DNA of 64,000 nt from Arthrobacter sp. OVS8 (lineage in GTDB: Bacteria; Actinomycetota; Actinomycetes; Actinomycetales; Micrococcaceae), in assembly GCA_028370155.1 (NCBI GenBank), contig CP116670.1:496001-560000 (forward strand), in the 5' to 3' direction. The notes below the pieces were generated by a model that had not been told where the DNA came from, searched no databases, and saw nothing but the letters and a program-made list of their open reading frames with translations. Positions 53,367 through 64,000 of this stretch are shown in pieces (position 1 is the stretch's first letter; each line of letters starts with the position of its first letter). The position numbers were made by a program, and so were the translations under genes.

Positions 53367-53982
53367 TGCCGGCCGACACTCCGGCAGTGCCGGCCAAGGA
53401 CGCTGCCCGGCCTGTCACGTTGAACCGTCCAATTGCGTTGATCGGGCCTATGGCGGTTGGCAAATCGGCCATCGGGCAGCAGCTCGCGCACCAGCTGGGG
53501 ACCCCGTTCGTGGACACCGACGTGGTGGTTGTTTCGAACCACGGATCCATCGCCGAGATCTTCGCCAGCCGCGGGGAGCACGCCTTCCGCGAGCTTGAAG
53601 CCAGGGCCGTCGCGCGGTCCGTTGAAGACGCGCAGGGCACAAATACGGTAATCTCTCTGGGCGGCGGCGCTGTGCTGGACTCCGGCACGCAGCAACTGCT
53701 CGAGCGCTGCACGGTGGTCTACCTGGAATGTGATGCGGACACGGTGGCGGAACGCATCGCCAGGAATTCGGGCCGGCCGTTGCTGGCCGGAGACGCCATG
53801 GAACGATGGAAGACACTGTTCGCCACCCGGCGGCCGGTCTACGAACGGCTCGCCGACCTCGTGCTGGACGTGCGGACCGGCTCCGTTCAGGACCTCGCCC
53901 ACCGGCTTGTAGATGCGCTGCACGGGTACACCGCGGGGACCACCCCGGCGGTACCCGAACCAGCGGGGACAAAGGAAGTTAA
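53366..53982 (+). CDS. aroK: Shikimate kinase
   Basis: About 205 residues; phosphorylates shikimate at O3. Walker A GPMAVGKSAIG, shikimate-binding FVDTDVVV and the SLGGGAVLD loop are clear, and RNSGRPLLAG is the lid region. As written the frame has no stop and runs into aroB, mimicking a fusion. A G lost near 53965 would explain this: the restored frame ends GDKGS with a TAA at 53980-53982, one base before the aroB GTG and after an AAAGGAAG ribosome-binding site. The end is therefore inferred. Confidence 0.88.
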
Positions 53983-53983
53983 A

Positions 53984-55072
<1,089 letters not shown>

Positions 55073-55073
<1 letters not shown>

Positions 55074-55591
55074 TGGCTTTTGTCCCAGGCGGCACCAGCG
55101 ATTGGCCGGATGCAGGCTTCCCGGGGATCAAGATCAACCCGGACAGCCTGGTACCCCAGATCGTCAATGAGGAAGCCTGCGCCGCGGCGCTGGCAGCCTC
55201 GACCGACCCCGGAGACCTGATCCTCGTCCGCCTCGTCGAAGGACACCCCGCCGAGGCCGCCGAACTGCTCGCCGAGGCCCGGTACAACGACCCCTCCTCG
55301 CTGCGCCTGCGCATTTTCGAAGCGGACGTCCTGCGCGTATCTAACCGCCTGGACCGGGCGGTTGAACTGTTCCGCCAACTGCTGACGGAGACACACGGCA
55401 CACCGGACGAGGCCGCCGTCCGCCAGCACCTCGGCCGGTCCTACTTCGCCAGCGGAAACATCGCCGCCGCCGTCGAATCCTTCGCCAAAGCCCTCGACCT
55501 CAGGGTCGCCGGCTCCGCCGATGCGGCGCTGATCTATGCCTCCACCGTGGCGCTGCGGCGCGCCCGGGACGTGCTGGATCTCGCCTCCTGA
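55073..55591 (+). CDS. Tetratricopeptide-repeat-like protein in the aro operon
   Basis: Intact 172-residue protein. The C-terminal 110 residues look like TPR helices (LLAEARYNDPSSLRLRIFEA, GRSYFASGNIAAAVESFAKAL). No signal peptide. Coupled to aroB by a TGATG overlap. Function unknown; perhaps a scaffold or a protein that benefits from co-expression. Confidence 0.7.
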
Positions 55592-55659
55592 TTCCGGGCC
55601 GCCCGAGCAGCGGCGGCGGTTCCGGACGGGTGCGTCCGGCAGCCGGGGCGCAAACCCGG

Positions 55660-55665
55660 TAGAAT
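55660..55665 (+). promoter_or_regulatory. Candidate -10 for efp-nusB
   Basis: TAGAAT in the 179-base gap before efp; no convincing -35. It would give a leader of about 100 nt with the AAGAGGA ribosome-binding site next to the GTG. Confidence 0.35.
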
Positions 55666-55770
55666 GGTTTTGGATTTTTGATAAATACGCGCTGGCAGCC
55701 ATTCGGCCTGCTTGCCTGGCATAACCGGCTGGCAGACCTAGGCAGCTAGAAACGAAACCAAGAGGATACA

Positions 55771-56331
55771 GTGGCAACCACTAACGACATCAAGAACGGA
55801 ACCGTCCTTAAGCTTGAGGGCCAGCTCTGGAACATCATTGAGTTCCAGCACGTCAAGCCCGGCAAGGGAGGCGCGTTCGTGCGCACCAAGATGCGCAACG
55901 TGATGTCCGGCAAGGTGGTCGACAAGACCTTCAACGCCGGACTCAAGATCGAGACCGCCACGGTTGACCGCCGCGACTACCAGTACCTGTACCAGGACGG
56001 CGCGGACTTCGTGTTCATGGACACCACCGACTTCGACCAGCTCACCGTTCCGGGTGCAACCGTCGGCGACGCCACCAACTTCATGCTCGAAAACCAGATG
56101 GTCAACATCGCCATCCACGAGGGCAACCCCTCTACATCGAGCTCCCCGAGCGTTGTGCTCGAGATCACCTACACGGAGCCGGGCCTGCAGGGCGACCGCT
56201 CCTCGGCCGGCACCAAGCCCGCCACGCTTGAAACCGGCTACGAGATCCAGGTGCCGCTGTTCGTCGAGAACAACACCAAGGTCAAGGTCGACACCCGCGA
56301 CGGCAGCTACCTCGGCCGGGTCAACGACTAG
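55771..56331 (+). CDS. efp: Elongation factor P, with hidden compensating frameshifts
   Basis: Relieves ribosome stalling on polyproline. N-terminal KOW domain with the tip lysine in [19 protein letters not shown] domains with [18 protein letters not shown] and a C-terminal [22 protein letters not shown]. The frame is open throughout, but residues about 120-126 read STSSSPS where the family has LYIELP. One C missing near 56130 and two near 56146 would explain this; the repaired protein has the normal 187 residues. The GTG start follows AAGAGGA. Overlaps nusB at its stop. Confidence 0.94.
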   Translation: MATTNDIKNGTVLKLEGQLWNIIEFQHVKPGKGGAFVRTKMRNVMSGKVVDKTFNAGLKIETATVDRRDYQYLYQDGADFVFMDTTDFDQLTVPGATVGDATNFMLENQMVNIAIHEGNPSTSSSPSVVLEITYTEPGLQGDRSSAGTKPATLETGYEIQVPLFVENNTKVKVDTRDGSYLGRVND

Positions 56332-56741
56332 TGAGTGCACGCGGTAAGGCCCGTAACCGGGCCCTTGAGGTTCTCTTCGAGGCGGAACAGCGTTCCGTCT
56401 CGGCGTTCGATGTACTGAAGTCCCGCCGCGAGCAGACGGACCAGATCGTCAACCCGTACACCCTCGAGATCGTGGAGGGCGTCGTCTCCCACCAGGTGGC
56501 GATCGACGAGTTCCTGGAAACCTACTCGCAGGGCTGGACACTGGAGCGGATGCCGTCCGTGGACCGCATCATCCTGCGGATTGGCACCTGGGAACTGCTC
56601 TACAACGACGACGTCCCCGACGGCGTTGCCGTCAGCGAGGCCGTGGCGCTTGCCAAGACCCTCTCAACGGACGAATCGCCGCAGTTCATCAACGGCCTGC
56701 TGGGCCGCCTGCAGCAGCTGAAGCCTTCGTTGCTCGCCTGA
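56331..56741 (+). CDS. nusB: Transcription antitermination factor NusB
   Basis: Intact 136-residue all-helical protein that with NusE/S10 binds boxA RNA in rRNA antitermination. Seen are ARGKARNRALEVLFEAEQR, RMPSVDRIILRIGTWELLY and VAVSEAVALAKTLSTDESPQFINGLLG. The GTG overlaps the efp stop. Confidence 0.95.
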   Translation: MSARGKARNRALEVLFEAEQRSVSAFDVLKSRREQTDQIVNPYTLEIVEGVVSHQVAIDEFLETYSQGWTLERMPSVDRIILRIGTWELLYNDDVPDGVAVSEAVALAKTLSTDESPQFINGLLGRLQQLKPSLLA

Positions 56742-56761
56742 TCTGACACGTTTCTGCGAAG

Positions 56762-56794
56762 AACCCCGCCCGGGTTGACCCGGGCGGGGTTTTT
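56762..56794 (+). terminator. Intrinsic terminator after nusB
   Basis: Thirteen-base perfect arms AACCCCGCCCGGG/CCCGGGCGGGGTT around TTGA, followed by T residues, 20 bases after the nusB stop. Ends the efp-nusB unit. Confidence 0.92.
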
Positions 56795-56873
56795 CATGTC
56801 TCCGGTCAGAGCCTCCACCGGCGCGCGGCACTTCCACCGGTGCCGGCGCTTCCGCCGGCGCTGCCGCCGCGGA

Positions 56874-56885
56874 TATCGTGGGCGG
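56874..56885 (+). promoter_or_regulatory. Leaderless-type -10 element for serine hydrolase gene
   Basis: TATCGT (56874-56879) ends 6 nt before the GTG at 56886; no ribosome-binding site. Same hexamer as that before the membrane-protein gene at 34431. Confidence 0.45.
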
Positions 56886-57866
56886 GTGGACACCAACCCA
56901 GCGCTCGAGGCGACACTCCGGACCCGGCTGGGGCCCAGGCATCCACGGTTTGCCGCGGCCGCCATCGCCGGCGGCGAGACGTCGGTGGCGCTCAGCGGCG
57001 TCACCCCGGACTCCGACTTCGAGATTGGCTCAATCTCCAAGGTGATCACCGGCCTGCTCTATGCGGACGCGTGCGGGCGGGGCGAACTCACCCCGGCCAC
57101 CCCGCTCGGACACCTGCTTCCGCTGGGCAGCTGCGCCGCGGCGGGCGTCAGCCTTGGCTCGTTGAGCCGGCATGCCTCCGGGCTGCCCCGGCTGGCGCCG
57201 GCAACACCCGGCTCCGCCTCTCCGGCGAGGCGCACGGCGTCGTTCCTCCTGCACGGGGAGAACCCGTACGGAGAGAGCCTGGCGGAACTGCTGGCGCAGG
57301 CCCGCGCGGTCCGGCTGCACAGGTCCCGGCCCCGGTACTCCAACCTCGGCTTCGAACTCCTGGGCCACGCGATTGCGGCCGGCGCGGGGATGAGTTACCG
57401 GGAACTCGTTGCTGCACGCCTTTGCGGGCCACTGGCATTGGACTCTCTTTATATGCCGGCGACGCCCGGCGAACTGGGCCCGGACGCCCTCACCGGCACC
57501 AGCCGCCGGGGCCGTCCCCGGAAACCCTGGACCGGTGAGGCCTTGGCCCCGGCGGGCGGGATCCGTGCGACCATCCAGGACCTTGCCCGGCTCGCCCGGG
57601 CGCTCCTGGACGGCTCCGCCCCGGGCCGGTCCGCCCTGGACCCGGTGGCTGCTTTCGCCGGGCCGGCACTGCGCATCGGCGCCGCCTGGCTGACCCTGGA
57701 GGCGAACGGGCGCCGGATCACCTGGCACAACGGCGGCACGGGCGGATTCAGTAGCTGGATCGGCCTGGACCGGGAGGCGGGGGCCGGGGTTGTGCTGCTC
57801 TCGGCGACGGCAGCATCCGTTGACCGTCAGGGTTTCGGGCTGCTGCGGGAACTGGCAGCGCGCTGA
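56886..57866 (+). CDS. Class C beta-lactamase-fold serine hydrolase
   Basis: Intact protein of about 326 residues. Active-site elements of the family: SxxK in EIGSISKVITG (about residues 45-48), YxN in RYSNLGFELLGH, and HxG in WHNGGTGGFSSW. No signal peptide with the chosen GTG start, so it may be cytoplasmic. Members are often esterases or peptidases of unknown substrate; resistance should not be inferred. Confidence 0.82.
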   Translation: MDTNPALEATLRTRLGPRHPRFAAAAIAGGETSVALSGVTPDSDFEIGSISKVITGLLYADACGRGELTPATPLGHLLPLGSCAAAGVSLGSLSRHASGLPRLAPATPGSASPARRTASFLLHGENPYGESLAELLAQARAVRLHRSRPRYSNLGFELLGHAIAAGAGMSYRELVAARLCGPLALDSLYMPATPGELGPDALTGTSRRGRPRKPWTGEALAPAGGIRATIQDLARLARALLDGSAPGRSALDPVAAFAGPALRIGAAWLTLEANGRRITWHNGGTGGFSSWIGLDREAGAGVVLLSATAASVDRQGFGLLRELAAR

Positions 57867-57884
57867 TGCGCACGTTGCGGTTAG

Positions 57885-59149
57885 CTAGCGCAGGACGGCG
57901 GACCGGAGGGCGGCGATGCCGGCAAGCTGGTGCCGCTCCTCCAGCTGGTGCTCCGGCACGTCGCGGCCGCTGAGGATCCGCTGCCTGGTGAAGGCGAGCT
58001 GGGTGGCGGCATGGAGGAAGGCCTTCATCTGCGGGCCCCGGCCGATCGAGTCGGCCCAGCGCAGGGCCGAGCGGCGGCCGGCGCTGGTGGCCAGCATTTC
58101 CACCTCGGCGGCGGTGAACCAGCCCGCCGCCGCATATTCCTTGAGCCGCTGGCGGGTGAGACGGCGCTCCGCGACCCGCAACAGCACGATCACCAGGACC
58201 GCCAGCAGGAAGATCGGCACCTGCACCAGAACGTATTGGGCCAGGAAGTCAGCCCCCATGCTGTTCCAGGCGCTGTGCAGCAGCATCGCGGGGACCAGGC
58301 CGACGAAGAACGCCAGCACGGACAGCCCGTTATGCCAGCGGCGCGCGGCGAGGCCCATGATCAGCCCGGTGGTGCCCGTGAAGATGGCGTGCGCGAACGG
58401 TGACATCACGCCGCGGAGGAAGAACACCACCGCCAGCTCCGTGCCGGGGTCGCTGGACTCGGCGATCGCTCGGCCGAAGTAGAGGATGTTCTCGGTGAAC
58501 GCGAAGCCGGCCGCGATGGTGAACGCGAACACCACCCCGTCGACCGGCCCGTCGAAGTGTTTCCGGGCGAAGAGCAGGAGCAACAGCAGCCCCAGCGACT
58601 TGGCGAATTCCTCCACCACCGGCGCCTGGACCGTGACGGCGAACGTTGTATAGTCCAGCCCCGAGGCGGGCCCCGCCACGAGCGAAAAATAGGGCTGCAG
58701 GAGCATGGTCACGGCAATTGAGACCACGGCTCCCCAGACGAAGGCGAACAGCAGCAGCGGCCGCGGCTCGGGTTCCCAGCGGTCGATGAAGCGCACCGTC
58801 AGCAGCACTGTCCCCAGGGGAATGAGCGAGGCGATGAAGCCGATGACGAATCCTGGGATTCCGGTGCTGCCCAGGAGGAAGGGGAGTACCAGGAAGAGGC
58901 TGAGGAACGCGAGGAATCCGCCGGCCAGCACCAGCCCCGATGCCCCCGTCGAACTGCGGCCGCGACGGACCGCTGGAGGGCCCGGCGGGAGGACCGGCGG
59001 GAATCGGCCCGCGTCGTTCGGTGGCGCCTGCCGGTAGTACTCCGGCTGGACATGCCCCAGCCACGTCGGGTTGGCCTGCTGGGGCAGCGGCCGCTGGCCG
59101 GGGAGTAGCCGAGGTGGTCTTGTCCCGGCCGCGGCTCGTTCGTCGTCAT
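57885..59149 (-). CDS. PrsW-family intramembrane metalloprotease, one frameshift
   Basis: About 421 residues. The N-terminal ~90 residues are Pro-rich and soluble; then about eight helices with the family motifs VVEEFAKSLGL, FAFTENILYFG and HAIFTGTTGL and the late LLHSAWNSM. Bacillus PrsW cleaves an anti-sigma factor; the substrate here is unknown. One base seems lost near 59100 (GYSPGQRPLPQQANPTWLG restored). The C-terminal soluble tail holds WFTAAEVEMLATSAGRR. TAGGCT lies 7 nt before the ATG, without a ribosome-binding site. Confidence 0.85.
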
Positions 59150-59156
59150 GGACTCG

Positions 59157-59162
59157 AGCCTA
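59157..59162 (-). promoter_or_regulatory. Leaderless-type -10 element for prsW-like gene
   Basis: TAGGCT on the minus strand with a 7-nt gap to the ATG at 59149. Confidence 0.4.
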
Positions 59163-59215
59163 TGTCCGTGTGAGCTTAAACGCATGCCGGCGCCGCCGGG
59201 GCGCCGGCCCCGCTG

Positions 59216-59224
59216 TGGTAATTT
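59216..59224 (+). promoter_or_regulatory. Candidate extended -10 of the pyr operon
   Basis: TGG directly before TAATTT forms an extended -10. A start about 7 bases later would give a leader of roughly 53 nt that includes the PyrR-binding loop. Confidence 0.4.
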
Positions 59225-59247
59225 GAGAGGGCAAACAATCCTTTTAA

Positions 59248-59270
59248 TTCCGTCCCGTGAGGCGGGGAAA
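59248..59270 (+). promoter_or_regulatory. PyrR-binding loop in the pyrR leader
   Basis: TCCCGTGAGGC (59253-59263) fits the PyrR RNA consensus UCCNGNGAGGY, here closed by CCCG/CGGG. It lies directly before the GGGGAGA ribosome-binding site of pyrR. In Mycobacterium smegmatis PyrR binds such a loop and blocks translation when UMP is high; the same mechanism is inferred. Confidence 0.7.
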
Positions 59271-59283
59271 GGGGAGACGAGCG

Positions 59284-59882
59284 TTGACTTCTGTTCCAGA
59301 AGCACCGGTTCCGGCCAAGGTTGTACTCACCCGAGTGGTACTCAGCCAGGCGGACATCGACCGTGCACTCACTCGTATCGCCCATGAGATCCTCGAGTCC
59401 AACAAAGGCTCCCAGGACCTGGTCCTGTTGGGCATTCCGCGCAGGGGCTACCCCTCGCCGTCAGGCTCGCCGCCAAAATTGCCGCCGCCGATCCCACCGT
59501 GGACCCCGCCGCGATCGTCGGCCAGCTGGATGTGACCATGTTCCGCGACGATCTCTCGCACCAGGCCATGCGCCCGCCGTACCCCACCCAACTGCCGCGC
59601 ACCGGCATCGACAACAAAGTCGTTGTGCTGATCGATGACGTCCTGTATTCGGGCCGGACCATCCGTGCCGCCCTGGACGCGATCATCGACCTGGGACGGC
59701 CGCGCATCGTCCGCCTTGCGGTGCTGATCGACCGCGGCCACCGGGAACTGCCCATCCGCGCTGACCACGTCGGCAAGAACCTCCCCACGTCCTCCGCCGA
59801 GAAAGTCCGGGTCCGGCTCGCCGAAACCGACGCGGTGGACGGCGTACCCGTCAATGAAGTGGTCATTGAGGCCACCGCATGA
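59284..59882 (+). CDS. pyrR: Bifunctional pyr operon regulator / uracil phosphoribosyltransferase PyrR, one frameshift
   Basis: RNA-binding regulator of about 199 residues with a phosphoribosyltransferase fold. The PRPP loop is [33 protein letters not shown] is restored by adding one C near 59454. The flexible-loop segment is [12 protein letters not shown] at 59284 follows GGGGAGA. Its stop overlaps the pyrB ATG. Confidence 0.94.
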
Positions 59883-60920
59883 GGCACCTGCTCTCCACGG
59901 AAGACCTGAGCCTGTCCAACGCCGTCCGCATCCTCGACACCGCCGAGGAAATGGCGGCCGTGGGGAGCGTGAAGTCAAGAAACTTCCCACGCTGCGCGGC
60001 CGCACAGTGGTCAACCTGTTCTTCGAGGACTCCACACGCACCCGGATCTCCTTCGAGGCCGCCGCCAAACGGCTCTCCGCCGACGTCATCAACTTCGCGG
60101 CGAAGGGCTCCTCGGTCTCCAAGGGCGAATCCCTGAAAGACACGGCCCAGACGCTCTCCGCAATGGGGGCCGACGCCGTCGTCATCCGGCACTGGGCCTC
60201 CGGCGCCCCGCACCGGCTCGCCGCCACGGACTGGATCGACGCCGCCGTCATCAACGCCGGCGACGGCACCCACGAACACCCCACCCAGGCGCTGCTGGAT
60301 GCCTTCACGATGCGCCGGCACTGGTCGAAGCTGGCGGCACCCCGTCCGCGGGCGCGGACCTTACGGGCATGCGGGTCGCTATCGCCGGGGACGTGCTGCA
60401 CTCCCGGGTGGCCCGCTCCAACGTCTGGCTGCTGCGCACCCTCGGTGCCGAAGTCACCCTGGTCGCCCCGCCGACGCTGCTGCCCATCGGCGTCGAAAAG
60501 TGGCCGTGCGCTGTCAGCTACGACCTCGACGAGACCCTCGCCAAAGGCGTCGACGCGATGATGATGCTGCGCGTCCAGGGCGAACGGATGAACGCCTCCT
60601 TCTTCCCGACCACGCGCGAATACTCACGCCGCTGGGGATTCGATGACAACAGGCTCCGTGCCCTGGACGGCCTGGGCCTGAAAGACACGATCATCATGCA
60701 CCCCGGGCCGATGAACCGCGGCCTGGAGATCTCGTCCGCCGCGGCCGATTCGCCGCGCTCCACGGTGCTGGCACAGGTCCGCAACGGCGTGTCCATCCGG
60801 ATGGCGGCCCTCTACCTGCTGCTCTCCGGCGACACCCGCGAACCGGCGGGCCACGCCGACAACACCCGATTCCACACCGCAGAGAACACCTCCGCCCATG
60901 CCCCCAAGGAGAGCCACTAA
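59879..60920 (+). CDS. pyrB: Aspartate carbamoyltransferase catalytic subunit, two frameshifts
   Basis: About 347 residues; joins carbamoyl phosphate and aspartate, the committed step of pyrimidine synthesis. The carbamoyl-phosphate loop [39 protein letters not shown] and [12 protein letters not shown] are present. Bases seem lost near 59965 ([13 protein letters not shown] restored) and 60336 ([19 protein letters not shown] restored). No pyrI regulatory subunit follows. Confidence 0.95.
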
Positions 60921-62303
60921 TGGCATCACAGCAACAGGACGCAGGCACCGGCGCCTACCTGATCCGCGGCGCCGCCATCCTCGGCGGAGCCCCTGAGGAC
61001 CTTTGATCCGCGACGGGATCATCGCCGAACGCGGGCAGAACCTCTCCGCCGACGGCGCAACAGTCATTGAGGCCGCCGGACTCGTCGCCCTGCCCGGCAT
61101 GGTGGACATCCACACCCACCTGCGCGAACCCGGCCGCGAAGACGCCGAAACGGTCGAAACCGGCACCCGCGCCGCGGCCCTGGGCGGCTACACGGCCGTG
61201 CACGCGATGGCCAACAGCACACCGGTGGCGGACACCGCCGGCGTCGTCGAACAGGTCCTCACCCTGGGCCGCACCGCCGGCTGGGTGGACGTCCGCCCGG
61301 TGGGCGCCGTCACCGTCGGCCTGGCGGGGAGCAGCTGGCCGAACTCGGTGCCATGGCGGACTCCCGCGCCCACGTGCGGGTGTTCTCCGACGACGGCATC
61401 TGCGTCCACGACCCCGTGCTCATGCGCCGCGCGCTGGAATACGTCAAGGCGTTCGACGGCGTGGTGGCCCAGCACGCGCAGGAACCCCGGCTCACCGCCG
61501 GCGCGCAGATGAACGAAGGCGAAGTCTCCGCCGTCCTCGGCCTCACCGGCTGGCCCGCCGTCGCCGAGGAAAGCATCATTGCCCGCGACGTGCTGCTCGC
61601 CCAGCACGTGGGCTCGCGGCTGCACGTCTGCCACGTCTCCACCGCAGGATCCGTGGAGATCATCCGGTGGGCCAAATCCCGCGGCGTCAACGTCACGGCC
61701 GAGGTCACACCGCACCACCTCTGGCTCACCGACGAACTCGCCCGCAGCTACGACCCCGTCTACAAGGTCAACCCGCCGCTGCGCACCGACGCCGATGTCC
61801 AGGCCCTGCGCGCCGCGCTGGCAGACGGCACCATCGACGTCGTCGGCACCGACCACGCCCCGCACCCCAGCGAGCACAAGGAATGCGAGTGGGCCCAGGC
61901 CGCCATGGGCATGACCGGTCTGGAAACCGCGCTGTCCGTGGTGCAGCACACCATGATCGAAACCGGGCTGATGGGCTGGGCCGACTTTGCCCGGGTCACC
62001 TCCACCGCCCCGGCCGCGATCGGCCGACTGGAGGACCAGGGCCGCCCGCTCGACGCCGGCGAACCCGCCAACGTCACACTCGTGGACCCGGCTGCGCGCT
62101 GGACCGTGGACCCTTCTAAGATGGCAACCATGGGACGTAACTCTCCGTTCGCCGGCCGGGAACTGCCCGGCAAGGTGGTGGCCACGTTCTTCAAGGGCCA
62201 CCCCACCGTCCTCGACGGCAAGCTCAACACCCCGTACCGCTGGCTCCCGGAGACATCAGACCCTGCCCGGAACACCGGCACCGCAGCGGCGGGCCGCAAC
62301 TGA
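60920..62303 (+). CDS. pyrC: Dihydroorotase, two frameshifts
   Basis: Zinc amidohydrolase of about 461 residues closing the dihydroorotate ring. The metal motif [12 protein letters not shown], the FSDDG loop, HVCHVST and VGTDHAPH are in family order (type I). Bases seem lost near 61002 ([14 protein letters not shown] restored) and 61329 ([13 protein letters not shown] restored). ATG shares one base with the pyrB TAA. Confidence 0.95.
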
Positions 62304-62821
62304 TGGTCAAGGAACTCTCCCTGATCTTCACGCTGGTCCTGATCGGCGTCGCCCTGGCCCTGATCTGGTTCGGCTGGCGGAACCGGCTGCGCCGCCAGTC
62401 CGACGTCGACCCGCTGCCGGCGATCCCCGCGGTACTGGGCACCGCGGTGGCAGTCGCGGACGGGCAGTACGTCGCCTCCACCACCGCCGGTGACTGGCTG
62501 GACCGCATCGCCGTCCACAACCTGGGGATCCGGACCAACGCCGAGCTCAGCGTGCACCCCGAGGGCGTGCTGTTCGACCGCTCCGGCGCCGGCCCTGTCT
62601 TTATCCCGGCCGCCAGCCTCACCGGGGTACGGCAGGAAAGCGGCATGGCCGGCAAGTTCGTCGAAAAGGACGGACTGCTGGTGGTCAGTTGGATGCTGGG
62701 CAGCCGTGAACTGGATTCCGGCTTCCGCACCCGCCACGCCGACGACAAAACCACCCTCCTCAACGCCCTGCAAGATTTGATCCCCGCGGCCCCTCAGGCC
62801 AATGCCGATAGTGGAAAGTAA
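62303..62821 (+). CDS. Conserved membrane protein of the pyr operon (PH-like domain)
   Basis: Intact 172-residue protein: one N-terminal helix ([19 protein letters not shown]), then a small beta-rich domain with [22 protein letters not shown], resembling bacterial PH-like domains. It occupies the place of mycobacterial Rv1382 between pyrC and carA. Function unknown; conservation of place suggests a link to the pathway or simply co-expression. Confidence 0.7.
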   Translation: MVKELSLIFTLVLIGVALALIWFGWRNRLRRQSDVDPLPAIPAVLGTAVAVADGQYVASTTAGDWLDRIAVHNLGIRTNAELSVHPEGVLFDRSGAGPVFIPAASLTGVRQESGMAGKFVEKDGLLVVSWMLGSRELDSGFRTRHADDKTTLLNALQDLIPAAPQANADSGK

Positions 62822-62825
62822 CAAC

Positions 62826-64000
62826 GTGACGGACCCCAACCAAATGACATCTTCCGCAGCAGCCTCCACCCCGGCAGCCCTCGTCCTCGAGGACGGCCGG
62901 ATCTTCCGCGGGACCAGCTACGGCGCCACCGGAACCGCCCTCGGCGAAGCCGTGTTCGCGACCGGCATGACCGGCTACCAGGAAACCATCACGGACCCCT
63001 CCTACGCCCGCCAGCTGGTGGTCCAGACCGCGCCGCACATCGGCAACACCGGGGTGAACAAGGACGACGCCGAGTCCCGGCGGATCTGGGTGGCCGGCTA
63101 CATCGTGCGCGACGCCGCCCGCCGGCCCTCCAACTGGCGCTCGGAACGTCCCCTGGACGACGAGCTGCTGGAGCAGGGAATCGTCGGCATCCAGGGCGTC
63201 GACACCCGCGCCATCACCCGGCACCTGCGCGAACACAAGACGATGCGCGCCGGCATCTTCTCCGGCGACGCGGTCCGCGCCACGGACAAGGAACTCGTGG
63301 ACACCGTCCTGGCGAGTGCCCCGATGGAAGGCTCACGCCTGGCCGAGGAAGTCAGCGTGGACGAGGGCTACACCGTGGAACCCAAGGACTGGGGCTGGGA
63401 CGGCGAGCCGCGCTTCAGCATCGCCGCCATAGATCTGGGCATCAAGCGGATGACTCCCATCCGGTTCGCCGAGCGCGGCGTCCGCGTACACGTGCTGCCG
63501 GCCACCGCCACCCTGGCCGATGTCCAGGCGGTCAACCCCGACGGCTTCTTTATGTCCAACGGCCCCGGCGACCCCGCCACCGCCGACAACCAGGTCAAGC
63601 TGCTCCGCTCCGTCCTGGACGAGAAGATCCCGTACTTCGGGATCTGCTTCGGCAACCAGATCCTGGGCCGCGCCCTGGGCTTCGGCACCTATAAGCTGCG
63701 CTACGGCCACCGCGGCATCAACCAGCCCGTGATGGACCGCCGCACCGGCAAGGTGGAGATCACCTCGCAGAACCACGGCTTCGCCGTGGACGCCCCGCTC
63801 GACGGCGCCACGCAGGCTCCCGAGGAGCGCTTCGGGCGCGTCGAGGTCAGCCATGTGAGCCTCAACGACGACGTCGTCGAGGGCCTGTCCTGCCTCGACA
63901 TCCCGGCCTTCTCGGTCCAGTACCACCCCGAGGCCGCCTCCGGGCCGCACGACGCCGCCTACCTCTTCGACCGCTTCATCGAGCTGATGGCGGACACTGC
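62826..64000 (+). CDS. carA: Carbamoyl-phosphate synthase small subunit, truncated at window end
   Basis: Glutaminase subunit that feeds ammonia to CarB. 391 codons are present and no frame break was seen. The N-terminal domain has [19 protein letters not shown]; the glutaminase domain has MSNGPGDP, the nucleophile [14 protein letters not shown] and the His/Glu of [14 protein letters not shown] at 62826 follows GGAAAG; an in-frame ATG at 62844 is an alternative. Only the last few residues and carB are beyond the window. Confidence 0.95.
   Translation, partial: MTDPNQMTSSAAASTPAALVLEDGRIFRGTSYGATGTALGEAVFATGMTGYQETITDPSYARQLVVQTAPHIGNTGVNKDDAESRRIWVAGYIVRDAARRPSNWRSERPLDDELLEQGIVGIQGVDTRAITRHLREHKTMRAGIFSGDAVRATDKELVDTVLASAPMEGSRLAEEVSVDEGYTVEPKDWGWDGEPRFSIAAIDLGIKRMTPIRFAERGVRVHVLPATATLADVQAVNPDGFFMSNGPGDPATADNQVKLLRSVLDEKIPYFGICFGNQILGRALGFGTYKLRYGHRGINQPVMDRRTGKVEITSQNHGFAVDAPLDGATQAPEERFGRVEVSHVSLNDDVVEGLSCLDIPAFSVQYHPEAASGPHDAAYLFDRFIELMADT

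Overview
The window is a stretch of high-GC actinobacterial chromosome, most likely from the Arthrobacter/Pseudarthrobacter group (Micrococcaceae). This rests on protein content and gene order: a DxxDGxxAR phosphatidylinositol-phosphate synthase beside thrS and a HIT protein, MurT/GatD, pdxS/pdxT/yebC-ruvCAB-yajC-secDF-rel, rpsD-DUF948-DUF6167-alaS-ruvX-mltG-aroECKB-efp-nusB, and pyrR-pyrB-pyrC-carA. It is overwhelmingly housekeeping DNA. I saw no rRNA, tRNA, CRISPR array, insertion sequence or prophage.

Layout. 0-2.3 kb: C-terminal part of the error-prone polymerase DnaE2. 2.4-6.8 kb: thrS, HIT protein, pgsA, then pdxS. 7-12.4 kb: M3 peptidase, CapA-like lipoprotein, P-loop kinase, alpha/beta hydrolase, acetyltransferase. 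12.5-14.6 kb: gatD-murT, divergent from pdxT. 14.7-24.7 kb: pdxT, yebC, ruvCAB, yajC, secD, secF, a terminator hairpin, and a bifunctional rel. 24.7-33 kb: AbiEi-like protein, DUF349 protein, membrane cyclophilin, hisS, amino-acid permease, aspS. 33-42.2 kb is the most accessory part: acetyltransferase, small membrane protein, methyltransferase, phosphotransferase-fold kinase, alkylsulfatase, DUF222/HNH (13E12-type) protein, MFS exporter and a Vms1-like release factor. 42.3-56.8 kb: rarA, cupin, rpsD, two small envelope-associated proteins, alaS, ruvX, mltG, the shikimate genes aroE-C-K-B, a TPR protein, efp and nusB. 56.9-64 kb: serine hydrolase, PrsW-type membrane protease and the pyrimidine operon up to a truncated carA.

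The dominant property of this sequence is technical. About 40 of some 57 genes carry one or more apparent single-base deletions that break the reading frame. About 65 bases are missing in all and no certain insertion was seen. Most lie where homology predicts a run of five or more identical bases (usually G or C) and one base fewer is present. They hit indispensable genes such as thrS, hisS, alaS, secD, rel, efp, aroC and pyrB. When the lost bases are restored, every affected gene becomes a whole number of codons of normal family length. I therefore annotate full-length genes across the breaks and read the breaks as consensus-sequence errors, not pseudogenes or programmed frameshifting. Intact genes (for example aspS, rpsD, yebC, nusB, pdxS) show that the underlying genome is normal.

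Functional themes: peptidoglycan modification and termination (MurT/GatD, MltG), vitamin B6 synthesis (PdxS/PdxT), Holliday-junction processing (RuvABC, with RarA and RuvX), Sec translocation (YajC/SecD/SecF), stringent response (Rel), four aminoacyl-tRNA synthetases, aromatic and pyrimidine biosynthesis, and translation factors (EF-P, S4, acVLRF1). Regulatory signals include several strong hairpin terminators, a PyrR-binding loop in the pyrR leader, and a recurring leaderless-promoter arrangement (TANNNT hexamer 6-7 nt before the start codon) at nine genes. I did not find a convincing undescribed system.
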